NCBI GenBank assembly: GCA_009746045.1
Contig: RPFO01000132.1
Location: 1,196,590-1,260,589, forward strand
Origin: Mesostigma viride
Taxonomy: Eukaryota; Streptophyta; Mesostigmatophyceae; Mesostigmatales; Mesostigmataceae
Reading direction: 5' to 3'
Length of the DNA: 64,000 bases
Shown: positions 35,234-45,039 of the stretch, piece by piece
How positions within the stretch are numbered: position 1 is the stretch's first letter
Layout of the letters: each line of letters opens with the position of its first letter
Position numbers and translations under genes: made by a program
Notes under the pieces: model-generated
Seen by the model: the letters and a program-made list of their open reading frames with translations, nothing else
Database searches by the model: none
Told to the model about the DNA's origin: nothing

Positions 35234-35927
35234 AGTTAACGCCAAGCGCATTGGCGTGATCCTGATTCGGCATATCTCTGCGATTCCAGCGGCACCGGAA
35301 CGAGTTCATTCCGACAAGTATCAAGAAAGTTATGGCGTTCCGACTTCCCGGTCGCGCGCGAGCGCGAGCCGGCTGTTCTTCTAAGTCGGACGTGAATATT
35401 TGCCGACGACATATGGGGTCGACAGTAATTCCTGGGCTGACAGGAATTAGGTGCTGAACCTACGACGGTATTGGATTAATACGTCGTACGCAGGAAATAG
35501 GAACCTTAACCTGTGGTCTGTTGGTACCGCAGGCTTAGTCCTGGACTTCTAGGTGCAGATGCAATAGTCACTGTGGACTGTGCTCTGTGGTCACTGTGCC
35601 TGTATGGCAGACCTACTGTATAGGAACTGGGCGCTGTACAGGTAGTGAATACTGTACCGGGAGTGTTATTACTGAGCAGGCCTCCTAGGCTGCTCAGGAC
35701 TAGCAAGCACAGTGCACAAGTATATAAAGAATAGGCCAGTGCCAATTGGGCATCTCTTGCGAGCCCGCCTCACGTGTGTTGCCTTGACTTGGCAAACTCG
35801 TGTACAAGCCTCAAGTGTGTGAGCGCTGTAACATTATCCAATTTTAACAAAGCTCCGTTTCCAACCATATTCACACATTGCTGCATTGCAACCATATCCT
35901 ACACATTGCGTTTATAAAAACGTTAAC
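35234..35927 (+). repeat. 3' LTR of the Copia-like element
   Basis: 694 bp, bounded by the polypurine tract on the left and TSD TGTTC on the right. Same TATA box and terminal GTTAAC as the 5' copy. Confidence 0.9.
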
Positions 35928-35932
35928 TGTTC

Positions 35933-36218
35933 GCCTCCCCCGCGTGCGGGGTAAGGCTGGCCCGGCACCCGTGCTCCTCACCTTAAGTACATGGCGGACA
36001 AGCTGTTGTTTCTTAAAAACCGCAACTTAGAAGCTCTCGAGGACTCACTTCACGCTGGACGACGACCTGACCCTGGCCCAGCAACAACGGCGACGCGAGC
36101 TATGGCCGACCTACCTCCAGATACGGCAAAGCGCAGGGGGGAAACCGGTATACTGGAGGGGGAACGTCATCCACGTACGTCGACCACAAGCCTTGCATGG
36201 CAGGCACCCCCAGTCTAG
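35933..36218 (+). pseudogene. LINE ORF1 relic, copy B (3' part)
   Basis: Continues the ORF1 interrupted at 27571: an RLPRVRGKAGPAPVLLT-like stretch, then FTLDDDLTLAQQQRRRELWP and a GGKPVYWRG-like end, broken by small indels. This is the L1-ORF1p-like C-terminal module. Confidence 0.7.
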
Positions 36219-37094
36219 GGCATATAGCAGTAGTGCAGATTAGTAAGGCTTCTTATAGCCTACCACGCGGCCCAAGCACATGTGCGCCCATACATGTAAT
36301 GGCCATGGATGATTTCGAAGAATTTAGCCACGCCCTGCCTATAATGGAACCCCCCATGGATGCTGCATTAAGAATTAGCTCAGCCCTGCATGCCTATACA
36401 CAGAGTCACTCTCTGCTGAGAATTAATTAATTAATTAAACACGTGCTCCCGTTGGGGATCGGTCACGGAGCACCAAAGTGCTTTTAATCCCTGTGTGTGC
36501 ACAACAGGAGAAAGGGCAGAGACCCCCAGTCTCCTTCATGCCAAAGGCATGCCACAGCTGCATTCGGGCACGCTAGCTAAACGGACACGCTAACGATCTG
36601 GCAATCTGTGGGTGCTCTGCTGCATGAGAAGCTATGCCCTATAGCTCTTGTATAGCTATGATGATCTTCCCCCCCCAGGACAGGCTCCCCTCAATAGCTG
36701 GGTGTTGCTTGAGACTCTGGGGGGTGTAGGTGCCCTTGGGGCACCTAGAGCAAATGTTGTTTACATTGCCACCCTTGCAGGAAGTAGCTTAGAATGTATT
36801 AAAAGCCATATGCCCTTTCTCTGGGATATGTGCATGCTACATACACTCCCAATGGAGTTATGTTCCTGATTAATTAAGGCACAAAGAGAAGTGGAAAAGG
36901 AGAGAAAAAAGAAAAGCAAGAGAGAAGTAAATAATTAAATATAAAAGAATAAAGTTTAATAAAATAATGATAACAATGAAATGAGAAGAAGAACAAATTA
37001 TTACATATAAGAATAAAAAACTGTTGAATAGGCATACATAGGAATGACCTCACCTGGCGTGCCCCAGGCCGCGCGCGGCAGGGCCGCCACCCGT

Positions 37095-37236
37095 GGACTT
37101 TTCGTTATAGACTCGGCATGGACATGTGCTACACTAGACGTACGTGACGGGCTCACACCCGGGCAGCCTCCCGGTTTGTCTGTAATATGGAGGCAGATGG
37201 TACGCAAGGATAGATGGCAAGTAGTGATGAAGGAGT
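37095..37236 (+). mobile_element. Head segment of the SINE-like family
   Basis: Matches 45726-45875 (ACTCGGCATGGACATGTGCT through GCAAGTAGTGATGAAGGAG) with few differences, but here it is followed by different sequence. It is therefore the 5' module of the SINE-like element without its usual 3' module. Confidence 0.7.
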
Positions 37237-37261
37237 GAACTTGACGCCGGCGTGAACTTGA

Positions 37262-37360
37262 GTGTACCAGCGAGTGGTTATCGCTGGTAATATTGTGCGG
37301 AACCTGAGAAGCCCATGTGGCAAAAGGTTTCCGCACAATATTAACCTAACTAAGACCTTG
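37262..37360 (+). repeat. Half of the foldback element
   Basis: Matches the centre and right arm of the foldback at 44535-44690 (CAGCGAGTGGTTATCGCTGG, then TAATATTGTGCGGAAC to AATATTAACCTAAC) but lacks the left arm. Confidence 0.75.
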
Positions 37361-37410
37361 ACCCTTGCGGGGCGCAGGTTCGAATCCACTCGGAAGCGGA
37401 TTATTTGGGG
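37350..37410 (+). other. tRNA-like B-box (GGTTCGAATCC)
   Basis: CGCAGGTTCGAATCCACTCG (37373-37392) resembles the T-arm of a class II tRNA such as tRNA-Ser, preceded by a short CCC-TTGC-GGG hairpin like a variable arm. No acceptor or anticodon arm could be assembled, so a tRNA-derived promoter or pseudogene is more likely than a working tRNA. Confidence 0.3.
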
Positions 37411-37546
37411 AATAATTCGTTCCGATTTGGCACCCGGCTCCAGTAATCATATGCGCACCAAGGAGATGCTCATATTCGACCATATTCATATATCGATATT
37501 TGCACCAACGAGATGCTTATATTCGATCATATCCATATATACGGGT

Positions 37547-37765
37547 GGAATTATAGCACCGGCGGGCTTCAAAGTGCCGGACGGCAGGCGGTACCACCAT
37601 TCCGTGGCAGCTTGGCCCAGTTTGCTACCGGCTGGCACACGTTTTCAGTGAATTTTGGGCTCCAGATTTAAATGCAACGTGCGGTTTGAGGCAGGGGAAA
37701 ACATGCGTGGACGATAGGAATTATAGCACCGGCGGGCTTCAAAGTGCCGGACGGCAGGCGGTACC
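37547..37765. repeat. 49-bp direct repeat pair
   Basis: GGAATTATAGCACCGGCGGG... occurs at 37547-37595 and 37717-37765, identical over 49 bp and spaced by 170 bp, just upstream of the LINE ORF. It could be a tandem 5' UTR or promoter unit, or a long target duplication. Confidence 0.8.
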
Positions 37766-37785
37766 GCGACCGCAGCGCGTTGGGG

Positions 37786-37856
37786 GCTGCCGCCCCCCAA
37801 ACCCCCCGCGTGGGGGGCTCCGCCCCCCACACCCCCCGCCCCCCCCTCGGTGGCTG
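37786..37856. repeat. GC-rich hairpins in the LINE 5' leader
   Basis: Two adjacent self-complementary stretches: TTGGGGGCTGCCGCCCCCCAA and GTGGGGGGCTCCGCCCCCCAC. Short palindromes of this type are common as dispersed repeats in volvocalean algae. Here they would structure the LINE 5' UTR. Confidence 0.8.
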
Positions 37857-37871
37857 CCACGCCTGCCCTGA

Positions 37872-39324
37872 TTGTTCATGGACGACCCACGACCCCCTTC
37901 GCCCAACGGCTCCCCCGCTCCCCGGTTGGCGCCTCGGCGGTCCTCTCGGCTTGCGGCCCTTCTTGCGGAGGTGGGCGACCCGGCTGCGGGGGGCTCGGGC
38001 GCCCCGGTCTCCCCCTCCTTGGTCTGCGAGGTCTGCCGGAGCGGGCACCGCGGGCACCACATGTTAGTTTGTGATGCTTGCAATTCCGGGTGGCACTTGC
38101 AGTGTCGTACTCCCCGGCTCTACCGGGTCCCGCCGGGCTCCTGGACGTGCCCGCGCTGTCCCCCCCGGCGGGCCCCCGGGCTGCCCTCCCCGCCGGGTGC
38201 TCCGGCCCCCTGCCCCGTGTGCCCCCCGGCTGCCGAGGCCCTCGGGGCGGGCCGTGGCCTGCCCGATGGGGCCGCCGTTGCTCGGGCCCTGGCGCCCTCG
38301 GCCCCGGGGCCCCACCCGTCGCCTGGCCCCGCCGACGGGGGCGCGGCGCTGTCGCCTAGGCTGGGCCCGGCCGACCCCCCGGCGGGCCTGGCGACCCCGG
38401 CGCCCGCCCCCGGCCCCTCGCTCCCCGACGCTCTGGCCTCCCTTCCCCCGGCCGCGGTTGGCCACCCAGCCGCCACCCCCGTCCTTGCCGCGTGGGACGG
38501 CGGCCCCCGGGCCCACTCGTTCACCTCGTGGCCGCCCTCGCACATTGTCGGCGTGGTGGGCCGAGCCACCTTTTCTTGGGCGTACTGCCCTTTGTTGCTG
38601 GACGCGGTCGGGTTGCAGGCCGCCTTCCCCTCGCTCCCTCGGCCCCCGGCCTTCCTGGCCCTAGTTGCGCGGGTGCGGGCGACATTTCTTTCCGCCGCCC
38701 CCCCGGTGACGGCCTCGACTCTTTGGGGGTATGTCTTGGAAGGATATCACGCCGGCTGCCGGCTGCCGTGGCATCTCCCGGCCGCCCGGCAGGAAGAGCT
38801 GCTTTCCCTGGACGAGCGGGTGGGTCAGGAGGTGGTCGAGTTCGTCACGGCGGTGGCTCGAGACGCACAGGTCTCGGTGCGGGCGGCCTACCTCGCGGGC
38901 GGCGCCGACCTGGGCCTCATGTCCCCGCGGCAGCTTCGCCTCTTCTTGGACGCCCAGGCCCCGCCTCCCGGCCCGGTTGCCATGCAGTGGGGGCTTTCTC
39001 ATCACCTCCCTCAGCCTGGCGCAGGCCGCCATGCTGCGTGTGGAGTTCGGGGCCCCCATCGCGGTTCAGGGCGGCCAGGCCATCTTGGTGGACTCGGCCG
39101 GGCGCGCCCAGCCCCTAACCGCGGGGACGCCTGTTTCTGCCTTCCTCCACGACATCCTGGAGTTGGCAGGCATCCCGCACGAATGGCACCCCGCGGCTGA
39201 CCAACCGGTCGGCATCCTCTCGCGCGCCCAGATTGCTGCTCTCCCGGGTTGCTGGGAGGCCGGCTGGGACCCGCCCCCCCCTCATGTCCGGTCCCTTCTG
39301 GAGGGGGACGACCCCGAGTCGGGC
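37872..39324 (+). pseudogene. N-terminal LINE ORF with PHD finger
   Basis: The frame from 37872 has a PHD finger at residues about 51-96: CEVC, then HHMLVCDACNSGWHLQC and GSWTCPRC, with the Cys4-His-Cys3 order intact. PHD fingers read histone H3 tails, so this may tether the LINE particle to chromatin (inference). A Pro-rich linker and an unknown conserved-looking domain follow (WPPSHIVGVVGRATFSWAYC, WGYVLEGYHAGCRLPWHLP). A frameshift near 38990 moves the rest to another frame, ending LLEGDDPESGDA at the transposon boundary. Confidence 0.75.
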
Positions 39325-40601
39325 GATGCGTCATACGCCGTATTATACGCCGTATTTAGCGTATTATGCGCGATACGCACGCGGCGCGTATGAAAATGGG
39401 GTACTTTAATACGCAACGCGTATTTTTGCGTATTTTTGCGTATTTTCGCGTATTTTTTGGCATATTTTTGGCTTACGAGGTGGGTGCATTTGCTTGCCTA
39501 GACTGCGGCGCGCCGACCTGTAGTAGGAACAAATAATTGCGTGATGAGCTAGCTAGTGTATAATGCAAGAAAGCGTTCGAATCGTGACTTGTGAAGGCGG
39601 GAATGTGAAGGCGGGAAGGCTGAAGACTAAAGACAACAGGTGACAAGGTTTCTTTGTCTGCCAGCAACATCAGTGCGTAGCATATCGACATCCAGGCATG
39701 GCTGACACGAATGAGTCAATGGAACACGATGATGATGTGCGGCCCGATGAAGAAGAGGCCACATCCGAAACTGTCTGGACATACATTAGCAAAGAGCGCA
39801 TCCTCAAGAATGGGCAGCAGACAAATAACTACTACATGGATGATGGAGTACTCCGTTACAGGCTGCTGGTCGAGCAGGCGGAGAAGGAAAGCAATACCAG
39901 GAAGAGGAAGGCGACTAGTGACGCCAAGAAGCAGGCTGATGTGCGGGCGGCACTTAAAGACAGGCTTGCAGACGTTGTAGAAACCGACGCCTCTAACTGG
40001 GTGTCCGCTCATGCCAGCAACACCTCGGGGCGCGCTGCTGGGGCGGCTGGGCCAAGCGGATCATCAAAGCGCCAATCCACCGACGGTAATTTGCCCGCTG
40101 CCACCTTATGGGCTCAGCAAAGAGCAGCTGGACGAGGAGCTGTGCGAGGCATTCATTTGCGCCTTTCAATGCCATCGACGCCCTTCAATGTCATCGACAC
40201 CTCGGGGCAATGTATAGTGCATTCATATCTTGAGTTCTACAAATTTATTATCCTTTCCAGTGAGTTGTGAATTGATACGTACTGGTATTGATACTGAGTT
40301 GCATGTTGTCTCGATTTTGAAGAGAAACTATCAAGTTAGACCGTTAGAAACTATGCTTGTATTTCTAGGTAGTGATGACAATGCCAAGGTCATGCTATAT
40401 ATGTCATGTATAGCCAAAAGGTATGGCAAAAACACCAGCAGACCATGCTTGGTTGCTCAGAATGTTGAAAACCCCTCAAAACCATGCCAAAAAAGGGGTT
40501 TTCAACAGTTAGCGTACGATTAGCGTATAATACATTATACACCGCGTATTATACATTATACACCTGGGGCCGCGTACGACGCGTATCGCGTATGACCCAT
40601 C
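39325..40601 (+). mobile_element. 1.28-kb TIR transposon (hAT-like) splitting the LINE ORF
   Basis: Terminal inverted repeats GATGCGTCATACGC (39325-39338) and the complement of GATGGGTCATACGC (40588-40601), 13 of 14 matching. Subterminal regions are dense in GCGTAT/ATACGC motifs, as hAT ends often are. LINE coding sequence stops at the left end and resumes with the RING finger at the right end. A clear TSD was not identified, so the exact ends and superfamily are tentative. Confidence 0.6.
39698..40270 (+). pseudogene. N-terminal hAT transposase-like fragment
   Basis: 190 codons from ATG 39698: acidic start, then SETVWTYISKERILKNGQQT, a basic stretch KRKATSDAKKQADVRAAL, and in overlapping frames LSKEQLDEELCEAFICAF and TPFNVID. 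This resembles the N-terminal helical region of hAT transposases ahead of the catalytic core. No catalytic RNase H-fold or C-terminal dimerisation motif follows, so the element cannot encode its own enzyme. Confidence 0.45.
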
Positions 40602-40611
40602 ACTGGGCTCC

Positions 40612-42190
40612 TGTGCCATCTGCCTTGAGCCCTTCCGGCCGGGGGATGGCTTGTGTCGCCTGCCCGCGTGCGGCCACACATTCCATCAAGCGTGCATCGC
40701 GCGCAGCTTGCTCCACTCCGTGCCGCGCTGCCCGTTGTGCCGGGCTGTTGTGCCGCCCCCTGGGACTGCGCTTCCTCTCGGCCCGCCCCCGGTCTCGCTG
40801 GGTCCCCTGCCGGGTCCCCACCGGGCCCCGGGGCCAGCTGCCTCCCCGACCCCTCGGCCGCCGCCCCCGGCCTCGTTGCCGGGGCCTGGGGTGGTCGCGG
40901 GCGCGCTGGCGAGTCCCCCTGGGAGGGGCGCCGGCGTTCTCGATCCCCCTCCGCTGGGGGTCTCCCCGGTCACTGGGCACTGCCTCCTCCGTGGCCCCGG
41001 CGGGCATGCCGGGCGCTGGTCGGGTCGTGGTGCGCGCGCCTGCCGGCCCGGCTGGGGAGACGCCGCAGGCCCCACGTCCTGCCTTTGCTGGCGCCGCTCC
41101 CCGCCACTCAGCGCCCGCCGACGGCCTTCACCGGTGTGCCGTGCTGCTTCCCACGGGGTCCCCGTGTGCTGGTGTGTTCCACAACCGTAACCTCCTCTGC
41201 CAGCACCTTCGCGCTGTGCACCCCGATCTCGGCGCGGCGGATCTGCAGGCCATGCGCTGTTACCGGTGCCCGGAAGCTCACTGCCAGCGGGTGTACTCCA
41301 TTCACGGGCGCGCTCAGCACGCGCGCGCCTGTGTTTCTCAACGGCCCCTCAACCGGCCAGCAGTCCCGGCCCCCTCCCCCCCTCCCGCCTCGGCTCCCAC
41401 CGGCTCCCAGCCCCCGCCGCCCGACTACTCGGCCAGTTGGCGTTGGCTTGACACGGTTCCCTGGGATGCATGCGCCATCAACCCGACGTCTACCCTGACC
41501 GACCTCCCCCACCGCGCGCGTAGCCTTTTCGCGCAATGTGCAATCGTTTCTCTCCGGCGCATGCACGCCGCTCCGGACGACCCGCTGGGCTTTAAACTGC
41601 ACATGGTGACCCCCCGCCTGCTCCTCACCCCTCTCGGGCGTGGTGTGCGCGGCCTCCAGGGTGCGGTTATTGCCCGTTGCCGACGCTTTCTGCAGGGGGA
41701 CTGGGAGGGGCTGTTTGGCGTGCCGCCCCCGCGCACGGCCCGGCTGTCGGGGGAGGTCAACTTCGAGCGGGTGGCCGCCGACGTCATCCGCCTCGTCCGC
41801 GAGGGGCAGCTCAGCCGGGCCATGACCCGCTTGGAAATGGCCAAGCTGGCCCCCGCCAATGCGGCTACCCTGGCGGCCTTGGAGGCTCTTCACCCTGCGG
41901 AGCCCGGATTCCAGCTGCCCGTGCCGGACCCCCTGCCGGCCCCCCTCCGGCTGGACCGCGACTGCTTCCTGGAGGTGATGCGTGCGGTCCCGCGGGCTTC
42001 CTCTACCGGGCCGTCGGGCTGGCGCTACGAGCACTTGGAGGTCCTGGTGGGGCATGGGGGCGAGGACATTCTCTTTGACACCCTCATTGACCTGGCGGCT
42101 GGTCGCGTTCCTCCCGCTGCGCGCGAGTGGTTAGCGGGCGCTCGCCTCCTCGCTCTGCTCAAGGGTGTCTTGCCCCCCCCGAGGGCAAGG
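40612..42190 (+). pseudogene. LINE ORF middle part: RING-H2, C2H2 fingers, RT start
   Basis: A RING-H2 finger at 40612-40740 (CAICLEP, ACGHTFHQAC, CPLC; Cys3-His2-Cys3 order) is in one frame. After a Pro-rich linker and a frameshift near 40970 the main frame (to about 42170) has HRCAVLLPTGSPC...HLRAVH and RCYRCPEAHCQRVYSIHGRAQHARAC-like C2H2 fingers, then TGPSGWRYEHLE, the start of the RT domain. RING domains usually recruit E2 ubiquitin enzymes. Here a role in LINE biology is only inferred. Confidence 0.75.
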
Positions 42191-44316
42191 TGCGCCCGAT
42201 CGCCTGCGGTGAGGTGCTCCGCAAGCTCGTGGGCAAAGTGATCTGCCGCCAAAAGGCGCCCGAGCTCCGTGCCTTTTTCTGCCCGCCCCTCGCAGCGGGT
42301 GAGACCTCGGTGGCGGCCCAGCTGGGGGTGACGACTCCAGGCGGGGCGGATATCCTCATCCATTCGGTGCAGGCCTACCTCGAGGCCCACCCCACCCACG
42401 CTGTCGTCAAGGTCGACTGCCACAACGCGTTCAACAGTCTGTCCCGCGCCAGCATGTTTGCGGCCGTCATGGAGTCCTTCGAGGACTTGTACGCTTGGAC
42501 AGCCGTGTGCTACGGCCAGCCCGGCCAACTGGTTCACATCATGGAGGACGGCACTCGCGGCGGCCTGCTGTCGCGGTCGGGCACCCAGCAAGGGGACCCC
42601 CTGGGACCCCTGTACTTTGCCGCCCCCCTCCAGGGTTGCCTCCAAGCGGTCCATGCTGCCCACCCGGCGGTCGCTATTCAGGCCTACTTGGATGATATCT
42701 ACCTTCTGGGCCCTGTGCCGGACACCACCGCGGCTCTGCTGGCACTGCAGACCGCGGTGGCCGACATCAACCTCCAGTTGACCCTGGCCAAGTGCGCGGT
42801 GTACTCGCCCCAAGGTGATTGCTCCGGCTTTCCGCCCCAGCTCTTGGGCCGGGACGAGCGCCTCCATGGGTTGGATGTCCTCGGCGTTCCGGTTGGCGAC
42901 CCCGCGTTTGTCATCGATGCTCTGCGGGCCGCCCTCGAGGCACGCACTGAGGTACTGCCCTTGATTGCGCGCCTTCATGATTCGCAGACCAAGGGTCTGC
43001 TTCTGTGGTTTTGCGCTCACCCTCGCGTCGTTCACTGGCTCCGGGGCGCTCTTCCGGCTCAGGTCCGGCTGGCCGCCGAGGGCCACGACGAACGCATCCA
43101 GTCGGCCTTGGCGCAGCTGGTCCCGGGCCCCGACCTCCCGCCACATGCTATTCGCATTGCCTCCCTGCCTGCACGGATGGGTGGCTGCGGTCTGACTCGT
43201 GCCGCCCGGCTGGCCCCAGCAGCATTTTTGGGCTCCGTCGCTCAGTCGTGGGCGGAAAGCTGCCGGCTCCTGCCCCTTTTGGCAACGGCAGCGCCTGACC
43301 TCCTGGACCCCAGCAGCCCTTTGCCCTTCGTCACCGCCATCCAGGAGGCCTATGCTGAGATCCAGCAGGCCTGTTCTCCCGTCCGTGCCGCTCAGGCGGT
43401 ACAGCGCCACCTCCCTCGCGGCACTCCCTCGGTCGCCTCCGTTCAATCTCCCGCCGCATTCCCTGCTCGCGTCATCGATAAACACCAGAAAACCTACGCG
43501 GGTATTCTGCACACGGCTGATTGGATTGCTCTTTTCGCGGACCTCAACGCCCAGGGACGTGCGTGGCTGTTCTCGCTTTCCTTGCGGAGTGTGGGCTCGG
43601 CGTACCTTCGTGCTCTTCCCATGGGCCCCCCATTCGCCTTGGCTCCCAGCCACTACTCGGTGGCGCTCCGGCACCAGCTATTTGCCCCGCAGCCTCTTGT
43701 TCCGGCCGGGCGGCCTTGTGGTAGCTGTGGGCAGCCGCTGGATCCCACGGGGACTCACTACCTTGCCTGCATGGGGGGCCAACAGAATCAGAATTGGTAT
43801 TTGTATTTGCACACTGTCCTCCTGACGGTGGTGCTCGCCATGATTCGGTCGGTTTTCCCCCACGCGAACATCCGGTCCGAGGATGCGGATGGCGCTGCCT
43901 TCTATTCCCCCAACCACCGGCCTGACATCGTGGTGCTGGACTTTGAGGGGGGTGGCCGGCATCTGCTTATTGACGTTTCGGTGGCGCGGCCCTTGGCTCT
44001 TAGCCACGTGGCTGGGGCCTCCCTCACGGCAGGTTACACGGCGGACCGGGCGGAGCGGGCCAAGCTCCTGGCCTACGGCGACGTCGGGCACCATCGTGTG
44101 GTGCCCTTTGTCCTGGAGGAGTTTGGGGCCATGGGGCCCCTGACCTCCGCCTTCTTCAAGGAGTGTTGCCGGCTCCGGGAGGACCGGCTGGACCTGGAGG
44201 GCCAGCGGGCCCCATGGTCGGCGCGGACCTGGACATCATATTGGCGTCAGCGCTTGTCGGTGGCGCTGACTCGGGCCATGGCTGACATCAATGATGATCC
44301 GCCGTACGCGGGCTGA
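42127..44316 (+). CDS. LINE reverse transcriptase and restriction-like endonuclease
   Basis: Open frame of about 729 codons; the true start lies upstream in the preceding frame. RT motifs: GEVLRKLVGKVICRQ, VDCHNAFNSLSR (residue about 96), GTQQGDPLGPLYF, and catalytic AYLDDIYLLG (about 187). After the thumb comes a CCHC zinc motif CGSCGQPLDPTGTHYLAC (about 532). The endonuclease follows with RPDIVVLDF (about 598) and LLIDVSVARP (about 614), the PD...D core of RLE-type LINEs. It performs target-primed reverse transcription. The stop is at 44314-44316. Confidence 0.88.
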   Translation: MVSGRSPPRSAQGCLAPPEGKVRPIACGEVLRKLVGKVICRQKAPELRAFFCPPLAAGETSVAAQLGVTTPGGADILIHSVQAYLEAHPTHAVVKVDCHNAFNSLSRASMFAAVMESFEDLYAWTAVCYGQPGQLVHIMEDGTRGGLLSRSGTQQGDPLGPLYFAAPLQGCLQAVHAAHPAVAIQAYLDDIYLLGPVPDTTAALLALQTAVADINLQLTLAKCAVYSPQGDCSGFPPQLLGRDERLHGLDVLGVPVGDPAFVIDALRAALEARTEVLPLIARLHDSQTKGLLLWFCAHPRVVHWLRGALPAQVRLAAEGHDERIQSALAQLVPGPDLPPHAIRIASLPARMGGCGLTRAARLAPAAFLGSVAQSWAESCRLLPLLATAAPDLLDPSSPLPFVTAIQEAYAEIQQACSPVRAAQAVQRHLPRGTPSVASVQSPAAFPARVIDKHQKTYAGILHTADWIALFADLNAQGRAWLFSLSLRSVGSAYLRALPMGPPFALAPSHYSVALRHQLFAPQPLVPAGRPCGSCGQPLDPTGTHYLACMGGQQNQNWYLYLHTVLLTVVLAMIRSVFPHANIRSEDADGAAFYSPNHRPDIVVLDFEGGGRHLLIDVSVARPLALSHVAGASLTAGYTADRAERAKLLAYGDVGHHRVVPFVLEEFGAMGPLTSAFFKECCRLREDRLDLEGQRAPWSARTWTSYWRQRLSVALTRAMADINDDPPYAG

Positions 44317-44534
44317 TTTTGCGGTGCAGCAGGGCTATTAGGTTCCTCCCGTTAGGCGTTTCCATTGGTCTTATCGTAGTATAGAGCTTTGACATGGCTC
44401 TGTATATAGGTTTATAGCTGGGCGTTTGCTTTGGTTTGAGTGATTTCACTCTGCTGTTAGTAATTATATTTTTATACGGGTGTTCCGAGCCTAGTGATTC
44501 GATCGTCCTCGCCCGGCCCAAGAGGCTAGGTTTT

Positions 44535-44690
44535 AGTTAGGTTAATATTGTGCAGAATTAATTAACCTTTTGCCACTTGGGCTTCTCAAGTTCCGCACAA
44601 TATTACCAGCGAGTGGTTATCGCTGGTAATATTGTGCGGAACTTGAGAAGCCCAAGTGGCAAAAGGTTTCCGCACAATATTAACCTAACT
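44535..44690. mobile_element. Foldback / MITE-like inverted-repeat element, 156 bp
   Basis: Arms of about 70 bp begin AGTTAGGTTAATATTGTGC and end with the exact complement, closing on CCAGCGA-GTGGT-TATCGCTGG... at the centre. The left arm has a small extra TTAATTA. Half of the same element is at 37262-37360. No ORF. Confidence 0.85.
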
Positions 44691-44905
44691 GAGACCACCC
44701 CCACTTGTCTGTCAACCACTGTGGGGGCTTCGCGTGTGACCGGCCGCGTATGGCATTCATAGCGATTCGGGCCGTGGTGCCCACAGCCCTGTAACTAGGA
44801 CCTAGATAGCTTACACCATCCATCCGGCCATCCCATGTTCCCGGCCCCCCACTGAGGACTTATGAGCACTCACGTGGTACGCAGTCACGTGTCTATTAAT
44901 TAATA
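44691..44905 (+). mobile_element. Tail module of the SINE-like family
   Basis: Matches 45876-46095 (GACCACCCCCA, CGCGTGTGACCG, GCATTCATAGCGATTCGGGC, CCACTGAGGACTTATG, TCACGTGTCTATTAATTAAT) but follows the foldback element rather than the usual head. One arm of the internal hairpin is deleted. Confidence 0.7.
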
Positions 44906-44989
44906 AAATTAACATAAGAATGACAAGAAGATAAAAAGTAATTAAAGTACAAAAAAAAAAAAAAAAAGAGGTGGGGATGGAAACCCCTA

Positions 44990-45039
44990 CTACATGATCT
45001 CCCAACGGAGACATGTTATAATTTAATTTTGATTTTAAT
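44990..45039 (+). mobile_element. 50-bp LINE insertion: terminal hairpin plus tail, 11-bp TSD
   Basis: TGGAAACCCCT occurs at 44979-44989 and 45040-45050. Between them lie 50 bp holding only CATGATCTCCCAACGGAGAC, ATG and a TTTAA-rich tail. The stem can be drawn as CATG/CATG plus TCTCC/GGAGA with a CAAC loop. This is an extreme 5' truncation. Confidence 0.88.

Larger units (their letters stand above)
27577..35927 (+). mobile_element. Copia-like LTR retrotransposon, 8.35 kb, with TSD
   Basis: LTRs at 27577-28274 and 35234-35927 are about 98% identical by eye, so insertion is fairly recent. The 5-bp TSD TGTTC lies at 27572-27576 and 35928-35932, and the split ORF1 sequence is continuous across it. 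LTR ends are GAGTTAACG...CGTTAAC rather than TG...CA. A polypurine tract AAGAAAAGAAAGGA lies at 35217-35230. No match to the usual initiator-Met tRNA primer site was seen after the 5' LTR. Gag and pol carry frameshifts and a LINE insertion. Confidence 0.9.
26207..36873 (+). mobile_element. ORF1-only LINE (HAL1-like), copy B, split by a Copia element
   Basis: Duplication TTAAGGCACAAA at 26195-26206 and 36874-36885 brackets the whole unit. It has the GCCACGAGCCACGAG start (26219), ORF1 relic, 3' UTR (36190-36850), terminal hairpin CTCCCAATGGAG (36847) and TTAA tail. ORF1 is interrupted at 27576 by the LTR element, and the sequence resumes at 35933. A further small insertion with a TTAA tail sits at about 36422-36613 in the 3' UTR. 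Confidence 0.85.
37872..44475 (+). mobile_element. RLE-type LINE with PHD, RING and C2H2 fingers
   Basis: A nearly full-length non-LTR retrotransposon reading PHD finger, linker domain, RING-H2 finger, two C2H2-like fingers, reverse transcriptase, CCHC motif and a restriction-like endonuclease, then a 3' UTR ending in TAATTATAT. Several frameshifts and a 1.28-kb TIR insertion (39325-40601) disrupt it. Truncated relatives lie at 30944-31233 and 46455-48011. The endonuclease type and N-terminal fingers point to the R2/NeSL side of LINE diversity. Confidence 0.85.

Noticed and set aside
42025-43674. 549-codon minus ORF opposite the LINE RT
   Set aside because: Exact shadow of the RT gene on the other strand; no motifs.
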